From Lunularia cruciata (Eukaryota; Streptophyta; Marchantiopsida; Lunulariales; Lunulariaceae), in the NCBI GenBank assembly GCA_948567375.1, contig OX419758.1, positions 13,087,001 to 13,151,000 on the forward strand: a stretch of 64,000 bases of DNA. Direction: 5' to 3'. The number at the start of each line of letters is the position of its first letter. Position 1 is the first letter of the stretch. A program made the translations under genes and the position numbers. The notes under the pieces were generated by a model, which searched no databases, had not been told where the DNA came from, and saw only the letters and a list, made by a program, of their open reading frames with translations. Of the stretch, positions 51,894-62,876 are shown in pieces.

Positions 51894-52160
51894 GATGGTT
51901 TCTATACTTAATCATAATATTATGATAAAAAATAAAGACAATTTTTTCCTTCTATTTTATCATAAAATTTTATTTTAATTTATTAAAATTCTCCCAAAAA
52001 TTTTATTAGAAATTTTGGAGCATTCTAATAAATTAATAAATAAATAAACAGATTAATAAATTTTTGGAGCATTCTAATAATAAAATTTTATGATAAAATA
52101 GAAAGAAAAAATTTGTCTTTATTTTTTCTCATAGTATTATAATTAATTATAGAAACCATC
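51894..52160. mobile_element. foldback element / MITE with long inverted arms and TA target site
   Basis: About 85 bp from GATGGTTTCTATAC (51,894) is repeated in reverse complement, ending GTATTATAATTAATTATAGAAACCATC-like at 52,160. Both arms share TTTTATCATAAAATTTTATT or its complement. TA flanks each end (51,892-51,893 and 52,161-52,162), as expected for a Tc1/mariner-type MITE. The ~100-bp centre has a short direct repeat (TTTTGGAGCATTCTAATAA). Confidence 0.75.
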
Positions 52161-52324
52161 TAATTAATTTGAATTTATTAGAATGCTCCAAAAGTTGATT
52201 TATCTGTTGATCTCAAATCACTTTCATTACTAAATGGTTAAGCTAATAAATTCAAAAGAGAAAAATTTTCAAAGTTGAAATGTAGAAAATATTTAGTTTA
52301 TTAAACATAAGCATCTTTATCTAT

Positions 52325-52680
52325 TATGTTAATAATCTTAAAACTAATGAATGATTTTGAACTCTATGGATATGTTTGTTAAAAAGTATTGACACTAAAA
52401 GTGATGAAACTCACATAGAACTTAGAATAGTCAACCAATAAATCTTTATTTTTTCATAAATTAATGAAAGCAAAGATGCTTCCATAGAAGTTGAATATCT
52501 TGGAATAAATGAGTGATTTTCATTTTTGTAAATGCATTTGTTAGAAAATTTTGATGCTAAAAGTGTTGAAACTTATATAGAAGTAAGAATTGACAAAAAA
52601 ATAAATTTAATCTATTTACATCTATAAACCATCCAAATTTTATTCTATCATAAAAAAAACAAAAGGTAAAGATATATACA
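52325..52680 (+). repeat. AT-rich satellite, two further units
   Basis: Anchors at about 52,331 and 52,492 continue the unit seen at 49,742-50,118 (AATGAATGATTTTGAACTCT; TTGACACTAAAAGTG; TTATTCTATCATAA). The spacing here is about 160 bp. Confidence 0.7.
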
Positions 52681-52729
52681 CTAAGTGAAGTTCTCTCTCT
52701 TACTAAATTTACTAAATTGATGCTTGTAA

Positions 52730-53400
52730 CAGTCTAGTGTCAATCAATTTACAATATATTAATAAGGAATAAGTTGTTCACACAAGGATATTGGTTGGAA
52801 ATGGCTAGATTTGAAGATAAGTATCACAACTTTCAATTCCTTATTGTTACCTATTTAATCTCTTGGGCAAGAACCACTCCCAAAAGGAAGCATAACATCA
52901 TCAATGCGCACAACAAAAACTAGAGAACAACCAAAAGATCACATTAGATAAGGATAAGTTCCAACTATAACTTAAAGGTGATCATCTAGTCAACTACAAA
53001 GAGTTTACTTCTACTACATAGATTTCTACTCCAAAGACCATGTTCAACCCTTCCTAGAAGACACGACTCAGTCTAAAAGATCTTCATATTGGTGACTAAC
53101 CTTCATCTTTGCTTCTATTAAGTATTGTCAACACTATAGTTCTCTCTCAAAATCCATTTAGGCATTGCTTCTTTGGAACTAACTACCAAGGATCATACAC
53201 CCTAGCCACAAGTACTTGTGGTCACACACACACTCTTAGTCACTTTTGTTACTACTACAAAGATTCCTCATAGTCTCTCAACAAAGACTTGACACTAATT
53301 CTCACAATTAAGCAAAGCAATGAAGAGATTTTGACTTTTTAGTTGTCTTCTAATGATTGAATACCTATTTACATTTGAATGAAGCCTTAAATGTGCTTTT
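52730..53400 (-). repeat. diverged terminal part of the TG...CA unit family
   Basis: Blocks resemble 59,690-60,240 in the same order, including ACAACTTTCAATTCCTTATTG, GGCAAGAACCACTCCC, AGGCATTGCTTC and CACTAATTCTCACAATTAAG. It is therefore a degraded minus-strand fragment of the end of that unit. Boundaries are approximate. Confidence 0.5.
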
Positions 53401-53402
53401 AT

Positions 53403-53998
53403 TGTAATATTTTGAGGATAGTAGAACCCCCAAGAGAAACACAAGAGAAGAAACACAAAGCTTCAACACTCAATACTCCGATGCTCCAAAGGAACACCTT
53501 GTCTTTATTATATAGCAAAGAAGATTCACTCAAAGGAAGCTCCACCTTTGGATCAAATACATGAATTGGTGACATGTCAACAAACTCCATCCTTAGATTA
53601 GTTGCATGGATGTGTGACATTTTGGTCCTTGTCCTATTTGGTTGGTCAAACAAGTTTGACCAAAGGGAATCTTTAGGGAATCTTCTTGTAGGAAGTTCAA
53701 AATTGTATGCGTGAGTTACCATTGGAAAGCTCTCAATGAGAAAAATAGTGAGAGGGAGAAGGTCAATCTTTTTCCTTCAAGGGAGAATATTTTCTCACTT
53801 TTTAGGCCTAATTCATCCATTTAGGCCTCCAAAATTGGCTTTGAAGTTTGAGGGTGTTTTCAACTCCTATCTTATTAGTGGAAGTACACTTTTGGTGATA
53901 CCTCTATTTGATCTACTTATTCCATCATATATAATATCCTTAAGATATTACCAAGCTAGTTTCCACTACTAGATAATATGTCTAGCTATGATGTTACA
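53403..53998 (-). repeat. probable LTR of a decayed chromovirus
   Basis: The stretch from TGTAATATT (53,403) to ...GATGTTACA (53,998) has TG...CA ends. It lies directly downstream (minus strand) of a chromodomain-element 3' end and next to a purine-rich tract (AAAAGGGAGGAGG on the minus strand). No partner LTR was found in the window, so limits are inferred. Confidence 0.45.
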
Positions 53999-54085
53999 AA
54001 CCTCCTCCCTTTTAAGACACAACATCCTTGTTGCAAAGTTGTTGCTCAAAAGATTGCACTAACATCAATGCATGGATCAAGTTGG

Positions 54086-54451
54086 CTACTGACTCCTATG
54101 TTGCCTCATATAATGGGTACCCTCTCCAATGTACAAGATATTCACACTCGGATAGTGAGTACTATGGATGCATTTTTGGAAAATATGTTCAACTTCATAT
54201 TCCTCCATGCAATCAATGAGTGTTAGACAAGATCTAACTTCTTGTATGGAAGGAAAGTGAGGTGGTTGGAGTGCATATCTACATAAAAAGGAAACATGGA
54301 ACATTGGATGAATCTTTATGTGTGGCGGTAGCTTGAGGTGATAGGCCATTGTACCAATTTGACAAAGGATGGGAAAAGGCCTATCATGCCATTTTGTAGC
54401 ATCACCTCTTGATTGCCCAAACACTGGAGTATTAGTAGTGTGGGTAGTCAA
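54086..54451 (-). pseudogene. decayed chromovirus integrase C-terminus and chromodomain start
   Basis: A minus-strand frame of 121 codons contains PFPILCQIGTMAYHLKLPPH and HPMFHVSFL, matching the integrase C-terminal region of chromoviruses. It continues with MEEYEVEHIFQK, a chromodomain start, and then decays. The upstream pol is not present, so this is a truncated copy from a different family than the element at 9,854. Confidence 0.75.
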
Positions 54452-54640
54452 AGGTATTTTGGCAATTACTCATAGACTACTTGTTGATGGTTAGATTTCA
54501 TGTTCTTGAGCTGCACTTCTCTTATGTTGAGCCTTTGAGTTCCAGACTATGGTGGGTAGAGGCTAGCAATTGTCAATTGAAGTCTCTTAGCTAGAGTGGG
54601 TGTGGCTTGACTGTAATCAATGCCCAATTGTTGGCAGATT
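54450..54640 (+). repeat. dispersed repeat R1, copy 3 (partial)
   Basis: Shares CTTATGTTGAGCCTTTGAGT, ACTATGGTGG.TAGAGGC and AGAGTGG.TGTGGCTTGA with the copies at 15,761 and 23,862. Confidence 0.65.
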
Positions 54641-55326
54641 ATTGAGTGATAGATCAAGTAATGATCTGATTGAGTGTGATTTGAGTTGGAAACAAACTAA
54701 TTACATCAAAGAAGTGAAGTCAAGGGGAAATTAGGTGCAAGAACTGAGGGTGTTGGTGGTATCTCCAAGCCTTGCTGATAGTTGGTAGCTTGATTGTGTT
54801 AAACTTTCCCTAAGAGTGATTGTGTGCAGAAGCTCTTTCTAATTGATGTAGATTTGGCAGTGAGGCAAACAATGTGTGGAAGTGCTTGCCAAATTTCCTT
54901 GAGAAGAGAGTCAATTTCAAGTAGTGGTGTTTGTTTTGAGCTTAGGAGGTGAAAGCAAGTCCAATTTGGTGCAAATTGAGCTCAAAGGGTAAAATTGAAG
55001 GTTGAGTTGGAACCCATTCCTAAAAATTAGAGATTTGAAGATCCCCATCTTTTCAATTTGGCTTGAGTGGAGATTTAGTAGATGATTTGGCAGATTGCCA
55101 ACTGATGTCAGATTTTACATCAGATTTACGTCAGATTTTGGCTCGAGGTGGAAAAGCTTGGCCAGATTTGGAGGAGATCTACTAGAAAGGCCTCATTTGG
55201 CATTTAAGGGCTTTAAGGCATAGGGTTGTGGGCTAGCTATGAAGGCTTAAAAGGGCCAACAAGCCAACTTGCTGGCATAAGTCTAGCTAGTGTAAAGTAG
55301 TTTTTGGTCATTGTTTGTGTGCAATA
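54641..55326. other. decayed repeat DNA, no gene seen
   Basis: Low-complexity G/A/T-rich sequence with no recognisable domain. It is probably retroelement-derived from its neighbours. Confidence 0.4.
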
Positions 55327-55395
55327 GGATTTGAACCCTAGATCTTTGGTTTTTAGATTGATACCCTTGCCAATTGGTCCTATAATATCCATTTG
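55327..55395 (-). mobile_element. tRNA-derived Pol III promoter, possible SINE head
   Basis: On the minus strand TAGGACCAATTGGCAAGG resembles an A box and AGGGTTCAAATCC a B box, about 35 bases apart, with tRNA-like order. This is the head structure of tRNA-derived SINEs, and it does not fold into a complete tRNA. The body and tail were not defined. Confidence 0.4.
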
Positions 55396-56888
55396 TGCAT
55401 GTATTTGCTACTGTGATATTTAGTTTGGTATAATAAGTACTTGATACATTATTTATATAAAGATAAAGGATGTTTCTACATTAGTCATGATTAGCTAAAG
55501 TTAACCATAGCTAAGATAGAAAGGACCTTACTTTAGAGGAAGTGAAAGAGATGAGTATCACTATTTTGTATTCTAGTGTGTTAACTTGGTATTATTCATA
55601 GGTTTTTGGCTCTGAGGAAAGAGTTGAGAACTCTTTGACACACAAGTCTTTTTTTCAGATTTTTCTATAGTCCAAGGATAGCCCATGTGAAGGAATCCTT
55701 GACTTAGTGGTTGGATCAAATAAGACCACATACTTAGGAGAATATTCCCATGAGTATAGATATTCTTTTAGCTTTTGACTTTATTTGACTTCTAGTCTAG
55801 TAATTTGAGTTACTCCAATAATTAGTAACTTTGGTATGTAACTATTTCACAAGTATATTAATTAGGGGTGAGGAGGTACTCATCATCTTTTCATTTGCAA
55901 CTATCTATCTCTCATTGAGTTCTCTAGTGAGCAATGTCTTGAGTCTTGGAGTGTTAGCCTTAGAGGAGTATGATGGAGTTGGGATTCTTTGCTTTCTTAG
56001 TCCATGGTGTGCAACCATAATAGCTATCAAAGGTTCATATTGAGTGAGAGAAAAGTTGGCTCACATTTTGATTTTGTTCTTGGGACCTCTCCAGAAGGTA
56101 AGATAATGTTCTGCGTACAATTCTAAATCAGACAAAAGGAGGCTATGAGAGCTCACTTGGAGAGAACATTAGGGGAAGAGAGAGTTGAACTGGTGTAAGA
56201 GAACCGAGATCCATTTCTATACCATATAGTTTATTATGATGTATTTGAGGTGATTTTATACATCTTGTATACATGAGAGGATTTGGAGAGACTGTGTGCG
56301 GTGGATTGCAAAATTTGGGAATTATAATGATTTTGGGCAAAATCTCAAGTTTGAGATCAAGACTCCTACACATGATAGCTTGGATTATCATTTATTTAGC
56401 ATACTTGAAATTATTGTGAGAGCTAGTACACGCACTGAGCTGGAATTTTTGAAGGTTGATAGGGTGAATTGCTCCTAAAACTACATGCTCTTTGGAAATT
56501 TATATAGGGTTTGTCATTTCTTCAATTGTTAGTGAATTTTTCTGAAAATTTCCAAGAAAATTTAATGTATAGTATCCTACCTTTTGGCTTAAGAATTAGA
56601 GATATATAGTTCTTGCACATGGAGCTATGAATTTTTAAAGTGAGTGGGGTAGTTTTTAGACCAAATCTGAAATATGTGTGCTGAATAGAAAGTTTCTTAG
56701 GCCAAATTGCTCAATGAAAAGATCTGAATTTTTCAAGGGAAGACGCTCTGGGATTGTAATCAATTGTGAAAAGTTTTAGAGTCTTGTGACATACTAGTTG
56801 AGAGAATTTAGTGACATTGTGAGCAGAGGTCAATTTTATAGAGTTGAGATCTCATTCATGAGGAGTGTGAGAGCAACAAAAAGCATGT
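55396..56888. other. AT-rich decayed sequence, no gene seen
   Basis: No domain was recognised in any frame. It leads into the gag-like region on the plus strand. Confidence 0.4.
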
Positions 56889-57344
56889 ATGAGTGTTTAT
56901 ACTCATCTTGGGAACATGGTGGGTCATCAAGAGTGGAAATTGAGGCAATGCAAGGTTCCCCAAGAGTTTGAGGTGATTCTAGTGGTGGATTTGAGAAAAA
57001 GAGAGTTTAGAATAGAATTTGAAGAGAGTGTTGAGACGATCCAAAAACATACACCATTTGGAGGAAAGACTGAGTCTAAGTGCTTTCTATGTGGAAAGAA
57101 AGGACATAAGGCAAGTTCATGTTTATTGACCTTTGAGAGCAAGAGATTGAGAGAAAGGAGAAGCTTACTTGACTTGGGTTTGCATGTTGGACATTCTTCA
57201 CCAAGATTGGGAGTGAGAAGATCTAAGACCAAGGAGTTGTGTGAGGTTTGTGGAGTTGAAGGACTTCCAAAAGGACATGAGTGTAGTGGAGTAATAGAAA
57301 TTTTGGAGTCTTTGGTCAAGGATCTTGGAGGAGTCTTAGTATAG
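56889..57344 (+). CDS. CCHC zinc-knuckle ORF, retroelement-like
   Basis: An uninterrupted 151-codon frame, starting ATG at 56,889. It has a CX2CX4HX4C knuckle (CFLCGKKGHKASSC, about residues 65-78) and a second Cys/His cluster (CEVCGVEGLPKGHEC, about residues 118-132) that is not a standard knuckle. The remainder is charged. CCHC knuckles usually mark nucleocapsid-type RNA-binding proteins. It lies ahead of a separate gag on the same strand among dead elements, so it is probably an element protein. It is intact over this length, which is unusual for the neighbourhood. Confidence 0.5.
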   Translation: MSVYTHLGNMVGHQEWKLRQCKVPQEFEVILVVDLRKREFRIEFEESVETIQKHTPFGGKTESKCFLCGKKGHKASSCLLTFESKRLRERRSLLDLGLHVGHSSPRLGVRRSKTKELCEVCGVEGLPKGHECSGVIEILESLVKDLGGVLV

Positions 57345-57622
57345 CTTCAGAAATATTACCACCTTCAACAACTAGTTCTCAAGATTAGTTATGCAGATAA
57401 TCTTTCAATTTATGGATAACTATCCATGAGGGTTTGATTAAGATGCACTACAGGATTTGATGTTGCTATAGAAATCTTGGAGCAACCTGAAACTTTTTTG
57501 TTCCCTAGGGTGGATCACTTTCAAATGTTGCTTGTCATGTACATACTCTATTAGTTGTAGAGTGAGAGAAAAGAAAAGAAAAGAAAATATTGAGAAAAAA
57601 GAGAAAGATAGTGAGGGGCTAA

Positions 57623-58600
57623 GATGGGGAAACTTCCGGTTTTATTTGGCAAGGATGGAAAAGATGTGGAGGCTTTTGTGAGAGACTTCAAGAGAGTTGT
57701 ATAGGAAACAATGATAGGAAGAAGAATGAGTGGGTCTCATTATTACCAGATTTCTTTGAGGATGCAACACTTACATGGCATGAATCAAAATACCAAAAGA
57801 GAGAGAAGAGAGATTGATAAGAAGAGTCTTGGGAGAGTCTGACTTCAATACTCATTGAAAACTTTTTTCTAGATAAAAGTTATGAGAGATTGATGAGTGA
57901 GGTTACCTTCTTCAAACAAAGAGATGGAGAGAAAGTGAGAGTCTATGTAATAAGAGTGGAGAAGCTAGAGTCCAGATTTTGCATAGTGTTGAGAAAGGGT
58001 GGGGATGATGTGAAGACTACTATGATTTGCATGGGAGTCATGCTTACCAAGAATTTTGTGGAAGAGTTGAGACCAAAAATGAGAAGCAATGTGAGATATG
58101 AGAAACCTTCTTCCAAGGTTGAAGCTATCAAGATTGCAATTTGTATGGAGGAGAGTTTCAAAGAGGATGAGAGTGATTTGGTGGTGAAGAAGGTTGTGCA
58201 TCCTCCTCAAGACTAAATGTATGGTGGAGCTTCTAATACTTTGGTGGCAAGGGTTGCACCACAAGTAATAGTTTCTTTGGTTCTTGCACCTCTACCAAAA
58301 GATCCACTTCAAATCATCACAAAACAACTTGTAGATCTCAAGATCAATGTAGTGCAACTATGGGAGAAGAGAGAGGTAGATCAGAATATAGGGAGAGGAC
58401 CTAGGAGTTATGGAAGCTAGCCATAAAGAGGATGCTAACCAACCAAAAATTTCAATGATAGAAATTGTTTTGGTTGTGGAGGAAGAGGTCACATCCAAAG
58501 GAATTGCCCAAATTTAACTTACCATGGAAGAAGAAGTTACGAGGGAGCCAATAGAGAGCAAGAGGGAGCAGTGAAACCTAAGTGGCTCCTAATCCAAACA
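57623..58600 (+). pseudogene. gag of a gypsy-like element with CCHC knuckle, directly followed by a TG...CA unit
   Basis: Starts MGKLPVLFGKDGKDVEAFVR near 57,623. The frame is shifted and interrupted near 57,700-57,860. An open part at 57,890-58,216 follows, with a capsid-like pattern (EVTFFKQRDGEKVRVYVIRV, then FVEELRPKMRSNV). A knuckle CFGCGGRGHIQRNC lies near 58,465-58,507. No protease or reverse transcriptase follows. The sequence passes through a purine-rich stretch (AAAGGTAAGGGGATAA) into TGTGGTACCCAC at 58,632. A gag followed immediately by an LTR would fit a nonautonomous gag-only retroelement. Confidence 0.65.
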
Positions 58601-59623
58601 AAGGTAAGGGGATAATATCCACAAATGTGGTTGTGGTACCCACATTTTTTGTTATTTTAAAGTTTTAAAGAAGAAGTGCATTGGCAAAGCCAAAGGAGGG
58701 CTAAATGGGGAAGAAATGTGAAGAATTGTGTGTTTGGCATAAACCCAAAGTCAACCTCAGGTCAAGTCCAAAGGACTTGGGTTGGACAAGATAAAATACA
58801 AAGATGAGGACTTTGTATTGGGTAGCACAACCTGATCCAAAGATCCTATAACAAACTTCTTTGGGTTCCGCCAATCAAGAAAGTATGTGGGAAGAAAGTG
58901 ACTACCTTGAGACAAAGATGTTCTTGAAAGTGATAGGAAAAAAATTCACAAAACCGGTGAGTGATGCTGACCAGCAATTGAAGAATGACCAATCAGCAAA
59001 GGACTATAAAATTGAGATTTCTATGAGGAAGCACTACAATGTCTAGATGCTATCTTGTTCATATTTAGAGTCAACCCAAAGGGAATGCAAATTTCAAATA
59101 TGCAAGAGGAGTCGATTAGAATCTTGAGTATGGTCTTTCATAAGCAGAGAGTGAGGAAGCACTCAATGGCTCCAAAAGTAAGTAATCAGAGTGTGGTGAG
59201 GGGTCTTGCAATGTGTAGATTGGATGTAGTGGTGAGGATTGAGGTCTTATCAAGACTTTGTATCACCTTTCTGGCCTGGAACTAGAATTTTAGCTTTCTA
59301 GGTTTCGTGACAGAGATTGTCTTGAGTGATTGCAAAGATGGGCCAAAGCACAAAGGGAAGAGAGGAAATCTGGCTTGATGGACTAAGTTGGATTGGAGAT
59401 TAGTCATGGGTAGAGAATCATGAGAGGTAGGTGGTACCACCTTCTATCAAAAGTATGATGCGTTGGAACAAATTGTCAAGGTTAGGAATTCTTTTAATTG
59501 ACCGTGCACTAAGAATAGGTATAAGGTGGATAGTTACAAAGACCTAGTGCAAAGAAGGATTGTGAGAATGATGATAGTGATGTTCAAGCCATAGCAAACC
59601 ACCTATGTCACAATGCAGCATGT

Positions 59624-61493
59624 TGTGACAACTCGACAAATATCACTTTTGCGGTAATCAGGTAAGTAAAGTTTGTTCTCGTAGAAATACGATTCAAAAT
59701 TGGTCAAATACAAAGCAAAGTAACAACTTCAATTCTTCTTGGTTGCATCTTTAGTGTCTCAGGTAGAAACCACACCTAGAAGAGAGTAACAAGCACTAAC
59801 TCGCAGTCTTGTCACAAATTAACACTCCTTAATCACAACTCCATCAAATCTTTCTAAACAATCTTGATTGTGATGATTCAATCTCTCCTGAAAATAGCAC
59901 TTCACTGCAAAACAACTTGTGTTCCACCCTTCCACTGAAGGCACAACTTCCTCAATCAAAATTGTTTCACATCAACATTGCGCTGCACTCACAAATGCAA
60001 AATACTACCAACACTACAATTCCTCTCAGATCTATCAAGGCATTGCTCCGATTGCACTTCATTCAGGATCAAACACACATAGTAAAGATCAAGGCTGTGG
60101 AATCCAACATCCAACACGCACACTAACTTGCACTTCAAAATTCTTCACACATTCACAAATACAGGCATAGAATTGATACTCGGAATTAAGCTCAAACAAC
60201 AAGCATTACTTCACAACACTTTGCTTTATTTATTCTCAAAAATTATGAGCACTGAACAACATTTACTACAAATGCCACCTTAAATAATAAAGCAATCAAT
60301 AGTTACTAACAACTATACCGTTCTACAATAACTATTCCTACTTGTAGATCCAAAATGACAAACCAACTCTTCATATCTACCTCTTCAAATCTCAAAATTG
60401 TTACAACTCCAATCCGATGTCTACTTCCTCGGCTTCCAATCTTGAAGTAACTTCACTCACTACTCTATCCTTGGATTTCACAACTACTAATTCCTCTACC
60501 AATTTTACTAATTCTTCACTCTAATCTACAATTACACCAACAGGTAATCTATCTAACTCCTTATCTTCGGACCCACTCTTCTCTAAAGTGTCAAATGTCA
60601 AATCCAAAGACACTTGCACTCCTATCTCTATTACTTTGGGTCTAACTATTATAAATTCCTTTGCTAATTCTACTATGTCCTCATCAAGAATTGTAATTGA
60701 AAGCATGGTACACTATTTACGCCTTCAATTTGTAACCCATTTTCCCCTAATCACTCATGTTACTAACCTGAAGACACTTACTGTCTGATCTTGCACTTCA
60801 GATTCATTCACTGCTGCTATTTCTCTTCTAATTCTATCCTATCTTCAATCAGAACTGAAATTGAAGTTGTGGGTATCCTAAATATATTCTTTTCCTACTC
60901 TAACTTCCTCTAACACCTCTGGCAAGATTTCCGAAGTCATCTTCACTGCACTCCAAGGTTTGACTACCTCAGGTTGAATCGTATTTGTCTTGAGGCAAAG
61001 TCTTTAGACCCAAAGTCATGTAAACCCAAAGTCCAAAGTCCCAAAGACACCAACCCAAAGAACTTCAACTACTTTGTATGTCTACTCCCAAAACTTCAAA
61101 TACGTGTAACTTCTTCTATAGACCTCCACTCTGCAATTTTGGTGGCAATGGAAAGCCCTAAACGAGACAATTCCAATGAGATATAGCACATATGATTTGG
61201 ACTTTTCTTCAATGAGATACATTCCCCGTAGTAATCTTGACCTGTAACTTTCATTCCAATGCAAAGAAACCCTCCTTCAACGCTGATCTGAGTTTTTTCC
61301 TCCTCTGAAACAAAGTAAGCTTCTTTGGGTCTGATCAAATCTGAGTCTTTCTTCCTCCAATACGAAGTCTACTTCCTAAGGCCTGATCAAAACATAGGTT
61401 TCCACTCATTTCTTCTCCATTTGGTTTCAATTTGGTTGCAGCAAGGCACTTCTTCTTTAAAACTCGTCCAAAATGAAAAATGTGGGTACCACA
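59624..61493 (-). mobile_element. TG...CA unit, copy B, inverted insertion inside copy C
   Basis: Read on the minus strand it starts TGTGGTACCCAC at 61,493 and ends TTGTCACA at 59,624. It is flanked by CATGT (59,619-59,623) and CATGC (61,494-61,498), a 4/5 target-duplication match. At 1,870 bp it is about 1 kb shorter than copy A, so it has internal deletions. Its last ~780 bp match 19,066-19,854 of copy A in reverse complement. Confidence 0.7.
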
Positions 61494-61934
61494 CATGCAA
61501 TATTCTTTCACCACATGTTTGCAAGAGAAGTGGTGGATTGGGCAAAGTGTCTGCACCAACGTGTGGGGCAGATGATTATGGGTTGGAATATGGATATACA
61601 ACCACACTACTTTGTACTCTTTGCAGCTCACTTCTACTTTGTGCTGAATCTGCTGACTTTGGAGGAGAGAAGTAGAATGTGGTCTCACTTTCATCCGGAT
61701 TTGCACAAGGAAGTGGATATGGATGAAAAATATTACATGGAGTGGGTTCGCAAAGGAGTTGAGTATTACATGAAGAGTAGGAAGGAGAGGATAATAGCAG
61801 TAGACATCCCCATGCCTAGAAAGCAAAGTAGACCCAAAGGAAAAATTGCATCATTACAGCCGCAAAAGATACAAAAGCCTAATCCAAAGCCAATGTTGGT
61901 GAAAGTAAAGGAATCAATTTTGGAGGAGGAATAA
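61473..61934 (+). pseudogene. open part of the protein shared by the TG...CA units
   Basis: A 153-codon open frame on the plus strand, spanning the end of copy B and then copy C. Residues from FFHHMFAREVVDWAKCLHQR to about YYMKSRKERIIAVDIPMPRK align with the broken version in copy A. It is rich in aromatic and charged residues and then becomes Lys/Pro-rich. It continues in broken frames to about 62,040. No recognisable domain. Its first ~7 codons belong to copy B, so the original start is not here. Confidence 0.5.
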
Positions 61935-62451
61935 GAAGGAGAATCCAAGTCAAAGGGAGGAGCCTTAGGAGGAGAAGAAGAGTTCACACTACATAGTGAG
62001 AAATTGAGCAATGGTAGTGAAGGAGAAGTTGAAGTTTAGCAATCAAGAAGAAGAGTTGTGGAAGTAGAGAAGCCAAGTCCGAAGATGTCCACAATCAAGT
62101 GGGAGCATGAAAAGGGAGAAGAAGGTGTCTTGGTATGTCCAAGAGGTGCCAAGGGAAAAAGAAGTACTCAAGTCATCACCATCAGACCAAGTAAGGTTAC
62201 CACCAAGACGGAGGAGAGCTCAAAGGAAGAAACTTTGAAGATACAAAGATCACGTCTTTGGAGTAAGGGTCGGTTGAGGAGTTACTTGCCAAGGAAGAAG
62301 ATGGCAAAGACAACAACAAGAAGTGTGATGGAATGGAGTATTTGTCAAAGTTTGTGTGTTTTTTGTTGGTGTTTCTAAATCCCAATGGTTTGGCAGAAGT
62401 GGATTTGGTGGTCCATAAATTCCATCCATCCCATTCTTGCTCTAATACCAA

Positions 62452-62876
62452 TATAAAAGACCGAGACCGAGGAGAGAAATAGGAGAATGGAAGCTCACAT
62501 TGGGACACTTGAATGAGGGAAAACTCCAAATGCCTAACATGAGCTTTGGCTCTTGTATTCATAGGGAGCATACAGGGCCCTTGAGAAGCTTCTCAAGGAG
62601 CTTCCTTGAGCTGCTTTCTTGGAGTGCAAGCCAAGTTAACTGGGAAGCATCTCAAGAAGCTTCCTTTTAGAAGTTGTTTACTTGGTGTGCAAGCTAAGCT
62701 AGTTCGAAGCTTCTAGAAGCTTCCTTCTATAAGTTACCTACTTAGGGTGCAAGCTAAGCTAGCATGGAAGCTTCCCAAGAAGCTTTCTAGATGTTTTGGA
62801 ATATTCTAGGCTAATTTGTCTTATTTGCTACTTTGTTAGCCCTACTAACTTTTTCGCTAAACTCCATATTGTTACA
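62452..62876 (-). repeat. LTR of the second chromovirus copy
   Basis: 425 bp, clearly alignable with 9,854-10,276 but diverged. It has leader sequence on its left and pol/gag sequence on its right, so it sits between two internal segments. That is the arrangement of a tandem or recombined element. The TATA box is degraded (GTATTCATAG). Confidence 0.85.

Larger units (their letters stand above)
58632..62380 (+). mobile_element. TG...CA unit, copy C, interrupted by copy B
   Basis: It begins TGTGGTACCCAC at 58,632 and follows copy A in order up to 59,623. Copy B sits at 59,624-61,493 in the opposite direction, and the match to copy A resumes at 61,494 (TTCTTTCACCACATGTTTGC against the stretch near 17,971). 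It ends at about 62,380, where leader sequence of the second chromovirus copy begins, so its 3' end is lost. Confidence 0.65.

Noticed and set aside
56927-57319. 130-codon minus-strand frame
   Set aside because: Antisense to the CCHC knuckle frame on the plus strand.
61335-61826. 163-codon minus-strand frame
   Set aside because: Antisense to the open frame shared by the TG...CA units; rich in His and Leu as expected of a mirror.
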